A program made the position numbers and the translations under genes. From Oceanospirillaceae bacterium UBA7410 (GTDB lineage Bacteria; Pseudomonadota; Gammaproteobacteria; Pseudomonadales; Balneatricaceae), in NCBI GenBank assembly GCA_002470565.1, contig DKMQ01000063.1:1-14516 (forward strand): a DNA stretch of 14,516 nt, read 5' to 3'. Of this stretch, positions 7,867 to 14,516 are shown one piece after another (the first letter of the stretch is position 1; each line of letters begins with the position of its first letter). Below the pieces are notes generated by a model. The model worked only from the letters and a program-made list of their open reading frames with translations. It made no database searches and had not been told where the DNA came from.

Positions 7867-8994
7867 ATGGCTGGCTTATTGCCCAATATTGATCCAGACG
7901 GATTACTAGAGTACTCGGTAGTTTATACAGATCGTGCCCTGAATCACATGTCGCAGTCTTTTCAAGGTGATATGCGTTATATTTCAAACACCTTAAAAAG
8001 TGTGTACAGCGCGCAGCAAGTCGCTATAGTGCCAGGCTCTGGTACCTTTGGTATGGAATCAGTAGCTCGCCAATTTGCTACAGGCAAAAAAACGTTAGTT
8101 ATACGTAATGGTTTTTTTAGTTACCGCTGGTCACAAATTTTAGATATGGGTAGCATTGCTTCAAGTACCACTGTGCTTAAAGCACGCCAAGCTCAACCTG
8201 GTGATCAAGAAGCTTTTGCACCAGCGCCGCTTGAAGAAGTATTAGCAACTATTGCTAAGGAAAAGCCAGCCGTGGTGTTTGCACCCCATGTAGAAACCTC
8301 TGCAGGCATTATTTTACCCAATGATTACATCCAAGCAGTAACCCAAGCAGTGCATGCTGTGGGTGGCATTTTTGTATTAGATTGCATCGCTTCTGGCTGT
8401 TTATGGGTAGACATGCAAGCCATGGGTGTTGATGTGTTAATTAGTGCACCTCAAAAGGGCTGGAGTGGTTCGCCATGTTGCGCTTTGGTCATGCTGGGCG
8501 ATGGAGGTGTCGCTGCTCTTGAAACTACTACCAGCACTAGCTTTGCTTGTGACCTTAAAAAATGGCGGGACATTATGGCCGCCTATGAAAATGGTGGACA
8601 TGCTTACCATGCCACTATGCCTACGGATTCAATTGCAGCTTTTGCCAGTGTAATGCGTGAAACTCAAGCCTATGGGTTTGACAAAGTAAAGCAAGAGCAG
8701 CAAGAGCTAGGTGACGCCGTGCGGGCATTACTGGCCTCTAAAGGCATAAAAAGTGTCGCAGCCCAAGGTTTTGGAGCGCCAGGTGTAGTGGTTAGCTATA
8801 CCCAGGACACTGCCATACAAAATGGCAGTAAATTTGCTGCTTTAGGTATTCAAATTGCAGCGGGTGTGCCACTAGTGTGTGATGAACCCGAAGGTTTTCG
8901 CACCTTTCGTTTAGGCCTATTTGGCTTGGACAAACTGCACAATGTAAAGCGCAGCGTGGCGATTTTAGATGAGGCACTTAGCCAAGTGCTTTAA
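7867..8994 (+). CDS. Class V PLP-dependent aminotransferase (alanine/serine-glyoxylate or -pyruvate type)
   Basis: This 375-residue fold-type I aminotransferase of class V has the phosphate-cup motif PGSGTFGMES at about residues 57-66 and the aspartate of FVLDCIASG at about 169, which contacts the pyridine nitrogen. The Schiff-base lysine is K197 in SAPQKGWSGSP, and FRTFRLGLFG near the end supplies the carboxylate-binding arginine. Family members move amino groups among serine, alanine, glycine, pyruvate and glyoxylate; the exact substrates cannot be read from sequence. AGGAGG at 7856-7861 stands 5 bases before the ATG. Lying next to sarcosine oxidase, it may process the glycine produced or supply it from glyoxylate, but a strong terminator separates the two. 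The QKGWSGSP version differs from the better-studied human AGT and bacterial SGAT, so a distinct subgroup is possible. Confidence 0.88.
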   Translation: MAGLLPNIDPDGLLEYSVVYTDRALNHMSQSFQGDMRYISNTLKSVYSAQQVAIVPGSGTFGMESVARQFATGKKTLVIRNGFFSYRWSQILDMGSIASSTTVLKARQAQPGDQEAFAPAPLEEVLATIAKEKPAVVFAPHVETSAGIILPNDYIQAVTQAVHAVGGIFVLDCIASGCLWVDMQAMGVDVLISAPQKGWSGSPCCALVMLGDGGVAALETTTSTSFACDLKKWRDIMAAYENGGHAYHATMPTDSIAAFASVMRETQAYGFDKVKQEQQELGDAVRALLASKGIKSVAAQGFGAPGVVVSYTQDTAIQNGSKFAALGIQIAAGVPLVCDEPEGFRTFRLGLFGLDKLHNVKRSVAILDEALSQVL

Positions 8995-9023
8995 GTATTG
9001 ATTTATGTTTTTTAATACAACAT

Positions 9024-9048
9024 AAAAAGCCCGCTAAGCGGGCTTTTT
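9024..9048. terminator. Bidirectional rho-independent terminator
   Basis: AAAAAGCCCGC (9024-9034), loop TAA, GCGGGCTTTTT (9038-9048): the GC-rich core is followed by five T on each strand. It ends the aminotransferase transcript on plus and, 23 bases past the stop of the facing flavodoxin-like gene, that transcript on minus. Confidence 0.95.
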
Positions 9049-9070
9049 AATGACTAGATTAAAGCATTCG

Positions 9071-9535
9071 TCACACTATGCCTAGATCCAAACCTGCGGC
9101 CATGTATTGGCCTAGCTCAAAACATTGATCGGTAAAGGCAGGTTGCCATTGCCCTTTACATACCAGCACCGGCTGTGCCAAATTCCAATGTAAACCAGTG
9201 CAAATAGAGGCTATGGATCTCTTTGTGCCCGTGCCATCTAAGCCTGCACGAATCACTAGGGCAAAAGGTAGGCCTTGCTTTAGCTCTAGCACAGGGTAAT
9301 ACACCCGATCAAACCAATCTTTAGTAGCACCTGCCATGTAACCCAAGTTTTCTGTGGTGATAATAATCACCGCATCTGCTTCTAACACTTGCTCAGGGCT
9401 GCACTCTAAAGGCGCCACCACACTTACAGCTACGTCTGAAGTTTCTGCTGATAGAGTGCCTTTAAGGCAGGCGTCTACCATGGCTTGGGTATTGGTAGAG
9501 GGTTGGTGAGCAATAATAAGCAATTTTTTTAACAT
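9071..9535 (-). CDS. Flavodoxin-fold protein / FMN-dependent oxidoreductase-like
   Basis: This 154-residue protein begins MLKKLLIIAHQPSTNTQAM, a beta strand leading into a Ser/Thr/Asn-rich loop typical of the FMN phosphate site. The second flavin-binding loop is ITTENLGYMAGATKDWFDRVYY at about residues 68-89, the G-x-W/Y-DR pattern of the flavodoxin/NADPH-dependent FMN reductase superfamily. No membrane segment or cysteine cluster is seen. The frame is open for 33 more codons upstream, but that stretch is unlike the family and runs over the intergenic palindrome, so the ATG at 9533-9535 is preferred; its ribosome binding site is weak. The electron partner is not evident. It is divergent from the YCII-domain gene and shares a promoter region with it. 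Confidence 0.8.
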   Translation of the reverse strand: MLKKLLIIAHQPSTNTQAMVDACLKGTLSAETSDVAVSVVAPLECSPEQVLEADAVIIITTENLGYMAGATKDWFDRVYYPVLELKQGLPFALVIRAGLDGTGTKRSIASICTGLHWNLAQPVLVCKGQWQPAFTDQCFELGQYMAAGLDLGIV

Positions 9536-9541
9536 AACCAC

Positions 9542-9590
9542 AAGTCTAGCAGACCTTGATATACACTGAATATAGGTATCTGCTAGACTT
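9542..9590. promoter_or_regulatory. Perfect 12-bp inverted repeat between divergent genes (candidate shared operator)
   Basis: AAGTCTAGCAGA (9542-9553) and TCTGCTAGACTT (9579-9590) are exact reverse complements separated by 25 bases. Each arm contains TCTnnnAGA, itself a small palindrome, so each could hold one protein dimer. The pair sits between two divergent starts (9535 and 9670), with the centres about 37 bp apart, which would put both sites near the promoters. It may act as a paired operator that loops or bridges the two promoters; a stem in the leader RNA is the alternative. Confidence 0.55.
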
Positions 9591-9669
9591 ATACGCAATG
9601 TGTAGAAAGGGCATATATTTATCTGTTCACGCACAATGTATCAATCACTTCATTATTTGGATTTTAATC

Positions 9670-9987
9670 ATGACACAATTTATCATTACTTATTTAGGCG
9701 GCAATCAACCAGCAACACCTGATGAAGGCCGCGCTCATTTTGCCAAATATATGCAATGGATTAATGGTTTAGGTGAGTCCGTCACTAGTGCAATGAACCC
9801 TCTTAAAGATACCCACCATGTGTCTCCAGATGGTGGTGTATCAAAAGAGGGTGGCACTAAAATGTCTGGCTTCACCATTATTGAAGCAGACTCAATTGAG
9901 GCAGCCGTAGCCATTACTAAGTCTTGTCCGTTTTTAGACATTGGTGGTAGCCTAGAAGTATCTGAACTAGTGCAGATGCCATCGTAA
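9670..9987 (+). CDS. YCII/DGPF-domain protein
   Basis: This 105-residue protein has the YCII-related pattern: an N-terminal strand (FIITYLGGNQP), a helix with KYMQWINGLGE, the turn MNPLKDTHHVSPDGGVS, a core strand SGFTIIEADSIEAAVAIT, and a C-terminal DIGGSLEVSELV. Members form a ferredoxin-like alpha/beta dimer and are mostly of unknown function; some act with ECF sigma factors or in aromatic ring cleavage, neither of which is visible here. The ATG at 9670 is chosen because the family begins at this point; an open extension upstream to 9556 crosses the palindrome and is unlike the family. The ribosome binding site is weak (TTGGA, 8 bases upstream). Its stop lies only 28 bases from the 3' end of the facing cysN-cysH gene, with no clear terminator between them. 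Confidence 0.82.
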   Translation: MTQFIITYLGGNQPATPDEGRAHFAKYMQWINGLGESVTSAMNPLKDTHHVSPDGGVSKEGGTKMSGFTIIEADSIEAAVAITKSCPFLDIGGSLEVSELVQMPS

Positions 9988-10015
9988 ACTAGATTAGTTA
10001 TTACCCGACATTGAA

Positions 10016-11989
10016 TTAATCCTTGAGTTCATGCAGGCCACACTCCCGGCCTGCTTCAGCTTTAGTGGGGTCAAAGTAACGTGTTTCGTCGGGTAATCCG
10101 TGGTGCGTTAAATAAGCCTGCATGTCTTCTAAGCTCCAATCTAATAATGGCGATACCTTTATAGTGCCGTTGGGGCCATTAGCTACCGTGTTCATATGCT
10201 GGCGCAATGGGCTTTGCTCACGGCGCAAGGCGCTAAGCCATACATCGGGGCTAATTTCTGCCATGGCGCGTTTGAAGGGTTCTAATTTAAATTGCTCAGT
10301 AAATTCTGCGTGGGCTGGATCATCAATAGTAGGGATACCCCCTAAAACGGCATCACGTCTAGCTGCACTGACTGTTGGCGTGTATGTCACTAAATTTAGC
10401 TTTAGTTGCTCAGCCACTTTTTCTGCAAATGCGTAGGTTTGTGGCATATTGTAGCCAGAGTCTATCCATAAAACTTTAGTGTTTGCAGCAATTTGGCTTA
10501 CCATGTGTAATAAAACAGCTTCTTGAGGGCCAAAGTTGGTTGTCACTAAGGTGTTTCCACCTAAGCCAATAGCCCATTCAACCGTCTGTTTTGCAGTACC
10601 TAATGCCAACTTCTGGTTAGCCCTTGGAAGGTTCAGAGCTGCTAAATTATCATTGGCTGCGACGCAGGAGGCAGGGTTTAGGTCTTCAATCATGCCTGCA
10701 GCCGCGGTTGCGTTGCTTATCTTGTCAATTAGAATAAACGAGCCTAAGCCTTTGCTGTGCTTGAAGTTTGCAGCTGGAATAGGTGCATCTAGGTGCAGCT
10801 CTACAAGGCCGATTTCATTTAATTCTAAAGTTTTGGCAGAACTTTGCTCTAGTGTGTTGACGTTGATCAAGTGGTGGATTTTCTTAATTCGCGCGTTAAT
10901 GCGCTTACTGCCCAGTTTTAACTCGTAGTCCCGGGTAAGGCTTAGTGTTTGCTGATCCATCCACACTAGGTGGGCTGTAAACTGGTTAGAGCTGATGGTA
11001 TGTGCTGCATTGCTTGCATGCACTAAGGTATCACCACGGGAAATATCAATTTCTTGAGTTAAGGTAACGGTAATGGCCATGGGAGCATACGCTTGGGGCA
11101 AATCACCATCGGCTGTGACAATGCTTTTTATGGTGCTGGTGTGTCCTGATGGTAGTACTCTTATGTCATCACCTGGCTTTATGCTACCAGCAGTAATAGT
11201 GCCGCAATAGCCTCTAAAATCTGAGCCAGATCGGTTTACATATTGCACAGGCAACTGCCAATCACCTTTGGATAGATCTGTTTGTGTGTCCAAATCTTCC
11301 AACAAATTTAGTAACGATTGGCCTTGATACCAAGGCATTTTTGTACTTTTATCAACTACATTATCGCCTGTTAATGCTGATACAGGTATAAAGTGAATAT
11401 TGGGTATATCTAAGTTTTTTGTAAAATTTTTGTAGTCTTGTTCAATCTTTTCAAATACGCCTTTGTCGTAACCTACCAAGTCCATTTTGTTAACAGCCAC
11501 AACCACGTGCTTAATGCCTAATAAAGACACAATAAAACTATGGCGTCTAGTTTGGGTGAGTAAGCCTTTGCGGGCATCCACTAAGATAATAGCCAGGTCA
11601 CAGTTGGATGCGCCGGTAGCCATGTTACGAGTATATTGCTCGTGCCCCGGGGTGTCAGCTATGATGAACTTACGTTTACTGGTAGAAAAATATCGATAAG
11701 CCACATCTATAGTAATACCTTGCTCACGTTCAGCTTGCAAACCATCAACTAATAAAGCTAGATCTAGCTCACCACTATCTTGGTTGCCTTGGCCAGATGC
11801 TGAAGCCTTTTTAACAGCTGCAAGCTGGTCTTCATATACCAGTTTGCTGTCGTGCAATAAACGTCCAATGAGAGTGGATTTACCATCGTCCACACTGCCA
11901 CAAGTGAGCAGTCGCAAAAGGCTTTTGTGTTCGTGCTGTTCTAGATAACTATGGATGTCGTGTCCGATAAGTTGGCTTTGGTGGCTCAT
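10016..11989 (-). CDS. cysN: CysN-CysH fusion: ATP sulfurylase GTPase subunit joined to a (P)APS reductase domain
   Basis: This 657-residue protein has two parts. Residues about 20-435 are CysN, the GTPase that drives ATP sulfurylase: P-loop GSVDDGKST (31-39), DTPGH (112-116), NKMD (167-170), SAL (204-206), then two EF-Tu-like beta-barrel domains ending ISNATAAAGMI (425-434). A linker of about 25 residues follows. Residues about 463-657 resemble CysH: TTNFGPQEA (483-491), LWIDSGYNMPQTY (507-519), ALRREQS (587-593), SPLLDW (613-618) and the C-terminal GRECGLHE with catalytic C650. The paired cysteines (CC and CxxC) that hold the iron-sulfur cluster in APS reductases are absent. The segment between HGL (630-632) and the Cys tail is about 20 residues shorter than in E. 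coli CysH. The usual CysN fusion partner is CysC (APS kinase), not CysH. The start overlaps the cysD stop by one base. Confidence 0.93.
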   Translation of the reverse strand: MSHQSQLIGHDIHSYLEQHEHKSLLRLLTCGSVDDGKSTLIGRLLHDSKLVYEDQLAAVKKASASGQGNQDSGELDLALLVDGLQAEREQGITIDVAYRYFSTSKRKFIIADTPGHEQYTRNMATGASNCDLAIILVDARKGLLTQTRRHSFIVSLLGIKHVVVAVNKMDLVGYDKGVFEKIEQDYKNFTKNLDIPNIHFIPVSALTGDNVVDKSTKMPWYQGQSLLNLLEDLDTQTDLSKGDWQLPVQYVNRSGSDFRGYCGTITAGSIKPGDDIRVLPSGHTSTIKSIVTADGDLPQAYAPMAITVTLTQEIDISRGDTLVHASNAAHTISSNQFTAHLVWMDQQTLSLTRDYELKLGSKRINARIKKIHHLINVNTLEQSSAKTLELNEIGLVELHLDAPIPAANFKHSKGLGSFILIDKISNATAAAGMIEDLNPASCVAANDNLAALNLPRANQKLALGTAKQTVEWAIGLGGNTLVTTNFGPQEAVLLHMVSQIAANTKVLWIDSGYNMPQTYAFAEKVAEQLKLNLVTYTPTVSAARRDAVLGGIPTIDDPAHAEFTEQFKLEPFKRAMAEISPDVWLSALRREQSPLRQHMNTVANGPNGTIKVSPLLDWSLEDMQAYLTHHGLPDETRYFDPTKAEAGRECGLHELKD

Positions 11990-12906
11990 TAGAAGTAGCC
12001 CTCCGCTTTTTTAAGTTCCATGGATCCAGCTTGGTCGGCATCAATGAGGCGACCCTGGCGTTCTGACGTTTTGGCCAGTAACATTTCTTGAATAATTTCG
12101 GGCAAGGTATTGGCGGTAGATTCAATAGCGCCAGTAAGTGGGTAGCAACCTAGGGTCCTAAACCTCACACTTTTATCTTCTACCGTTTCATTGGCTGCAA
12201 TAGGCATACGCTCGTCATCCACCATGATGTCAATACCATCGCGCCTTACAACAGGGCGTTTAGCGGCAAAGTACAAAGGCACAATGTCTATTTTTTCCAT
12301 ATATATGTATTGCCATATGTCTAGTTCAGTCCAATTAGAAATGGGAAAAACTCGGATGCTTTCACCTTTGTTAATTCGAGTATTGAAAATATTCCACAAC
12401 TCTGGACGTTGATTCTTTGGATCCCAACGATGCTCTTTAGAGCGAAAGGAAAATATACGTTCTTTAGCCCTAGAGCCTTCTTCATCACGCCGAGCTCCGC
12501 CAAAGGCCGCATCAAAACCATGGTGGTCTAAAGCTTGTTTTAAACCTTGGGTTTTCATGATATCTGTATGGATTTTGGAGCCGTGAGTAAACGGGCTGAT
12601 ATCCATCGCCACACCATCAGGATTAATATGAGTGATGAGCTCCATGCCAGATTGCGCAACGGCCTTTTCACGAAATTTAATCATATCTTTAAATTTCCAC
12701 GTGGTATCCACGTGTAATAGTTTGAACGGTGGTGGGGCTGGGTAGAAAGCTTTTTTAGCTAGATGTAGCATTACTGATGAATCTTTACCAATGGAGTAAA
12801 GCATGACAGGGTTATTGAACTCGGCCACAACTTCACGCATGATGTGGATACTTTCAGCTTCTAGTTGTTTTAGATGGCTAAGACGAGTCTTTAAAAGACT
12901 GCTCAT
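11989..12906 (-). CDS. cysD: Sulfate adenylyltransferase subunit 2 (ATP sulfurylase small subunit)
   Basis: This 305-residue protein (E. coli CysD has 302) is the catalytic subunit that makes adenosine 5'-phosphosulfate from sulfate and ATP. The PP-loop SIGKDSS is at residues 38-44, followed by HVDTTWKF, then [20 protein letters not shown] and the C-terminal [13 protein letters not shown]. All parts of the family pattern are present with no break. An AGGAG 9-10 bases before the ATG acts as ribosome binding site. It is the first gene of a two-gene operon, with the stop overlapping the start of the CysN-CysH gene by one base, so the two halves of ATP sulfurylase are probably made in a fixed ratio. 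Transcription is divergent from the GNAT gene across a region with a long palindrome. Confidence 0.97.
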   Translation of the reverse strand: MSSLLKTRLSHLKQLEAESIHIMREVVAEFNNPVMLYSIGKDSSVMLHLAKKAFYPAPPPFKLLHVDTTWKFKDMIKFREKAVAQSGMELITHINPDGVAMDISPFTHGSKIHTDIMKTQGLKQALDHHGFDAAFGGARRDEEGSRAKERIFSFRSKEHRWDPKNQRPELWNIFNTRINKGESIRVFPISNWTELDIWQYIYMEKIDIVPLYFAAKRPVVRRDGIDIMVDDERMPIAANETVEDKSVRFRTLGCYPLTGAIESTANTLPEIIQEMLLAKTSERQGRLIDADQAGSMELKKAEGYF

Positions 12907-12974
12907 GGTATTACGCTCCTGTTAAGTTAAACTGGCACCACTTGGTTTTTCAATTGGCCCCATTGGTTTCGAGC

Positions 12975-13003
12975 AGTATGCCACTACTTTTTTATAACTT
13001 AAA
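12975..13003 (-). promoter_or_regulatory. Candidate cysD promoter
   Basis: On the minus strand TTTAAG (12998-13003) and CATACT (12975-12980) are 17 bases apart, a -35/-10 pair with three and four of six consensus matches. The weak -35 with a palindrome directly upstream is what an activator-dependent promoter looks like; cysD operons in other gammaproteobacteria depend on CysB, but binding of CysB here is inference. Confidence 0.35.
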
Positions 13004-13004
13004 G

Positions 13005-13038
13005 TAATTAAAAAGAATTTCTTTATTCTTTTTAATTA
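13005..13038. promoter_or_regulatory. Perfect 14-bp inverted repeat between cysD and GNAT genes
   Basis: TAATTAAAAAGAAT (13005-13018) and ATTCTTTTTAATTA (13025-13038) are exact reverse complements with a 6-base spacer TTCTTT. It is in a divergent region, so it is not a terminator of a convergent pair. It abuts the candidate -35 of cysD and ends 27 bases before the GNAT start, so it could control both directions. The arms are AT-rich, so a chance repeat is less unlikely than the length suggests. Confidence 0.5.
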
Positions 13039-13065
13039 TATGTAATTTATTATTTTAGGGGATTT

Positions 13066-13560
13066 ATGTCAGACACTAAGGCTATTTCAATCACTTTGGT
13101 TGATTATCAAGACCCCACACAAATGACTTTGCTCATTGATCAGCTTAATCATTATGCGCTAGATGACATGGGAGGCGCTCAAGCGCTGTCAGAAGAAGTT
13201 AAGCAGCGCTTATTGATAGACTTACCCAAACAACAGCAGAATTTTAGCTTATTGGCCTGGGTTGGCGATGAATGTGCGGGAATGACTAATTGCCTTTGGG
13301 GTTATTCTACATTTGCTGCTAAACCCTTGGTTAATATTCATGACTTATGTGTCAATGAAGCCTTTAGAGGCCTGGGTGTGAGCACCGCTTTACTGCGCGC
13401 AGTAGAAGAGCATGCACACACACAAAATGCATGTAAAGTCACTTTAGAAGTGCTGGGCAACAATGCTATTGCCAAAGCTTCATATAAAAACTTTGGCTTT
13501 AAAGCCTATGAGCTTAGTGGTGGTGCTGGCATAGCGGAATTTTGGCAAAAATATCTGTAA
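13066..13560 (+). CDS. GNAT-family N-acetyltransferase
   Basis: This 164-residue protein has the GNAT fold: strand beta4 in NIHDLCVNEAFRG (about residues 95-107), then the acetyl-CoA pyrophosphate loop RGLGVS (106-111, the R/Q-x-x-G-x-G/A pattern), the following helix TALLRAVEEHA, and the C-terminal motif NNAIAKASYKNFGFKAYEL. These features define an acetyl-CoA-dependent acyltransferase; the acceptor substrate cannot be told from sequence. AGGGG ends 4 bases before the ATG, and the frame is intact. It is divergent from cysD and followed by avtA on the same strand after 110 bases that include a possible weak terminator, so co-transcription with avtA is uncertain. Confidence 0.88.
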   Translation: MSDTKAISITLVDYQDPTQMTLLIDQLNHYALDDMGGAQALSEEVKQRLLIDLPKQQQNFSLLAWVGDECAGMTNCLWGYSTFAAKPLVNIHDLCVNEAFRGLGVSTALLRAVEEHAHTQNACKVTLEVLGNNAIAKASYKNFGFKAYELSGGAGIAEFWQKYL

Positions 13561-13615
13561 CATGTCTTATTAATAGTAAGTCATTGAGTATCACTTGGTG
13601 GCTTTAGTGTGTAGC

Positions 13616-13645
13616 AAAGCAATGCGATCCGTTGCTTTTGTTTTA
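13616..13645 (+). terminator. Weak candidate terminator after the GNAT gene
   Basis: AAAGCAA (13616-13622) pairs with TTGCTTT (13632-13638) around a 9-base loop, followed by TGTTTT. The stem is short and AT-rich and lies only about 25 bases before the avtA start, so it may equally be part of that gene's leader. Confidence 0.35.
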
Positions 13646-13670
13646 ACCTCATTTTATCTGGAAATGAATT

Positions 13671-14516
13671 ATGAATTTATCTGCGTTTGGTAAAAAATTT
13701 GGTGGTGATGCTGGCATTACTACTTTAATGGATGATATATCTAGTGCCCTTTCAAGTGGTCGTGACACCATTATGATGGGAGGCGGTAATCCTGCTAATA
13801 TCCCAGAAATTGAAGCCATTATTCGTCAACGTCTTAAAAGTTTGGCTAATGATCCAGCTTCTGCTAGGCAGCTTCTTGGCAGTTATGACCCCCCTCAAGG
13901 TAATTCGCAACTTATTGATGCCCTAGCTCACTTATTTAGCAAAAAACTGGGCTGGCCTATTACACGGCATAATATCGCACTCACTAACGGCAGCCAGTCG
14001 GCATTTTTTATGCTGTTTAATATGCTGGCAGGGGAGTTTGAAGACGGCACTCATAAACAGATTCAACTACCTATGGCCCCTGAGTACATTGGTTATGCAG
14101 ATGCAGGTATTGCGGGTGACTTATTTACTGCAGCCCATCCCACTATTGACCAGTTGGAGCTGCGCCAATTTAAATACCGAGTGCAATTTGATCATTTGAA
14201 TGTGGGGTCATCTACGGGTGCAATCTGTGTATCTAGGCCCACTAACCCCACAGGTAATGTCATTACCGATGAAGAAGTTGAGCAGCTGGATGCGCTGGCA
14301 CAAGCCAATAAAGTACCATTAATTATAGATGGCGCTTATGGCCTACCATTTCCAGGCTTAATTTATACACCCGCCACCCCCTTTTGGAATGACAACACTA
14401 TTGTGTGTTTGAGTTTGTCTAAATTTGGCTTGCCAGGGGTGCGCACAGGCATTGTGATTGCCAATGAAGAAACCATTCAGACTCTTGCAGGTATGAATGC
14501 CATTATCAACCTAGCC
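13671..14516 (+). CDS. avtA: Valine-pyruvate aminotransferase AvtA (3' end outside window)
   Basis: The 282 codons present run to the window edge; E. coli AvtA is about 417 residues, so the last third is missing. It is a fold-type I PLP aminotransferase that interconverts 2-oxoisovalerate plus alanine and valine plus pyruvate. The N-terminus MNLSAFGKKFGGDAGITTLM parallels E. coli AvtA, followed by MMGGGNPANIPE, GSYDPPQGN, TNGSQSAFFMLFN (PLP-phosphate region), APEYIGYADAG, SRPTNPTGNVITDEE with the conserved Asn, and IDGAYGLPFPG. K251 in LSLSKFGLPG is the Schiff-base lysine. A GGA 8 bases upstream of the ATG is a modest ribosome binding site. The identity to AvtA rather than other class I/II enzymes is strong because long stretches agree. 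Confidence 0.95.
   Translation, partial: MNLSAFGKKFGGDAGITTLMDDISSALSSGRDTIMMGGGNPANIPEIEAIIRQRLKSLANDPASARQLLGSYDPPQGNSQLIDALAHLFSKKLGWPITRHNIALTNGSQSAFFMLFNMLAGEFEDGTHKQIQLPMAPEYIGYADAGIAGDLFTAAHPTIDQLELRQFKYRVQFDHLNVGSSTGAICVSRPTNPTGNVITDEEVEQLDALAQANKVPLIIDGAYGLPFPGLIYTPATPFWNDNTIVCLSLSKFGLPGVRTGIVIANEETIQTLAGMNAIINLA

Noticed and set aside
9536..9634. N-terminal extension of the flavodoxin-like protein to 9634
   Set aside because: The extra 33 residues do not resemble the family, and the region holds the intergenic palindrome.
9556..9669. N-terminal extension of the YCII-domain protein from 9556
   Set aside because: The family begins at MTQFIITYLGG; the extension crosses the palindrome and would overlap the divergent promoter.
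12321..12521. Alternative frames within cysD and cysN
   Set aside because: They lie wholly inside genes with clear family identity and show no motif of their own.
12930..12975. CCAAT-like repeats upstream of cysD as an operator
   Set aside because: Several ACCAA/CCAAT words are present but with irregular spacing and only a 4-bp palindrome (ACCAcTTGGT-like); too weak to call.
1..14516. Defence system, phage, CRISPR array, tRNA or rRNA
   Set aside because: No repeats with spacers, no cloverleaf-like sequence, no nuclease, helicase or phage genes were found; the genes are metabolic apart from the insertion sequence.

Overview
The window reads as a chromosomal stretch from a moderately AT-rich gammaproteobacterium, probably marine (Alteromonadales/Oceanospirillales-like). 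This rests on gene content and protein resemblance: an AvtA close to the E. coli enzyme, a CysD/CysN pair of proteobacterial type, a four-gene heterotetrameric sarcosine oxidase operon and a DUF2061 membrane protein. The genus cannot be named from sequence alone. No rRNA, tRNA or CRISPR array was seen.

Layout. (1) 1-416: C-terminal part of an unrecognised protein that runs in from the left edge. (2) 519-2156: a complete-looking but decayed IS4-family insertion sequence with near-perfect 21-bp terminal inverted repeats, a 7-bp target duplication (TACTAAA) and a transposase broken by a frameshift and a stop codon. (3) 2276-2470: a small DUF2061 membrane protein. (4) 2740-7761: soxB-soxD-soxA-soxG, tightly packed, preceded by two overlapping TGTCG-type palindromes and closed by a strong terminator at 7780-7814. 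(5) 7867-8994: a class V PLP aminotransferase with its own terminator, which also serves the facing gene. (6) 9071-9987: a divergent pair, a flavodoxin-fold protein (minus) and a YCII/DGPF-domain protein (plus), with a perfect 12-bp inverted repeat between them. (7) 10016-12906, minus strand: cysD followed by an unusual gene encoding CysN fused to a CysH-type (P)APS reductase domain. (8) 13066-14516: a GNAT acetyltransferase and the 5' part of avtA.

How the genes work together. Sarcosine oxidase converts sarcosine to glycine and passes the methyl carbon to tetrahydrofolate. The class V aminotransferase just downstream probably handles glycine/serine/alanine and glyoxylate/pyruvate. CysD and the CysN half of the fusion form ATP sulfurylase, which makes APS. 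The fused C-terminal domain would reduce the activated sulfate to sulfite, so one two-gene operon would cover activation and reduction if APS is used directly or an APS kinase lies elsewhere. AvtA links pyruvate/alanine to valine.

The most interesting item is the CysN-CysH fusion. Its reductase half keeps the catalytic Cys tail but lacks the iron-sulfur cysteines of APS reductases and also a segment found in E. coli-type PAPS reductase, so its substrate cannot be assigned by motif. Three well-formed palindromes in promoter regions (2573-2607, 9542-9590, 13005-13038) are the next best leads.
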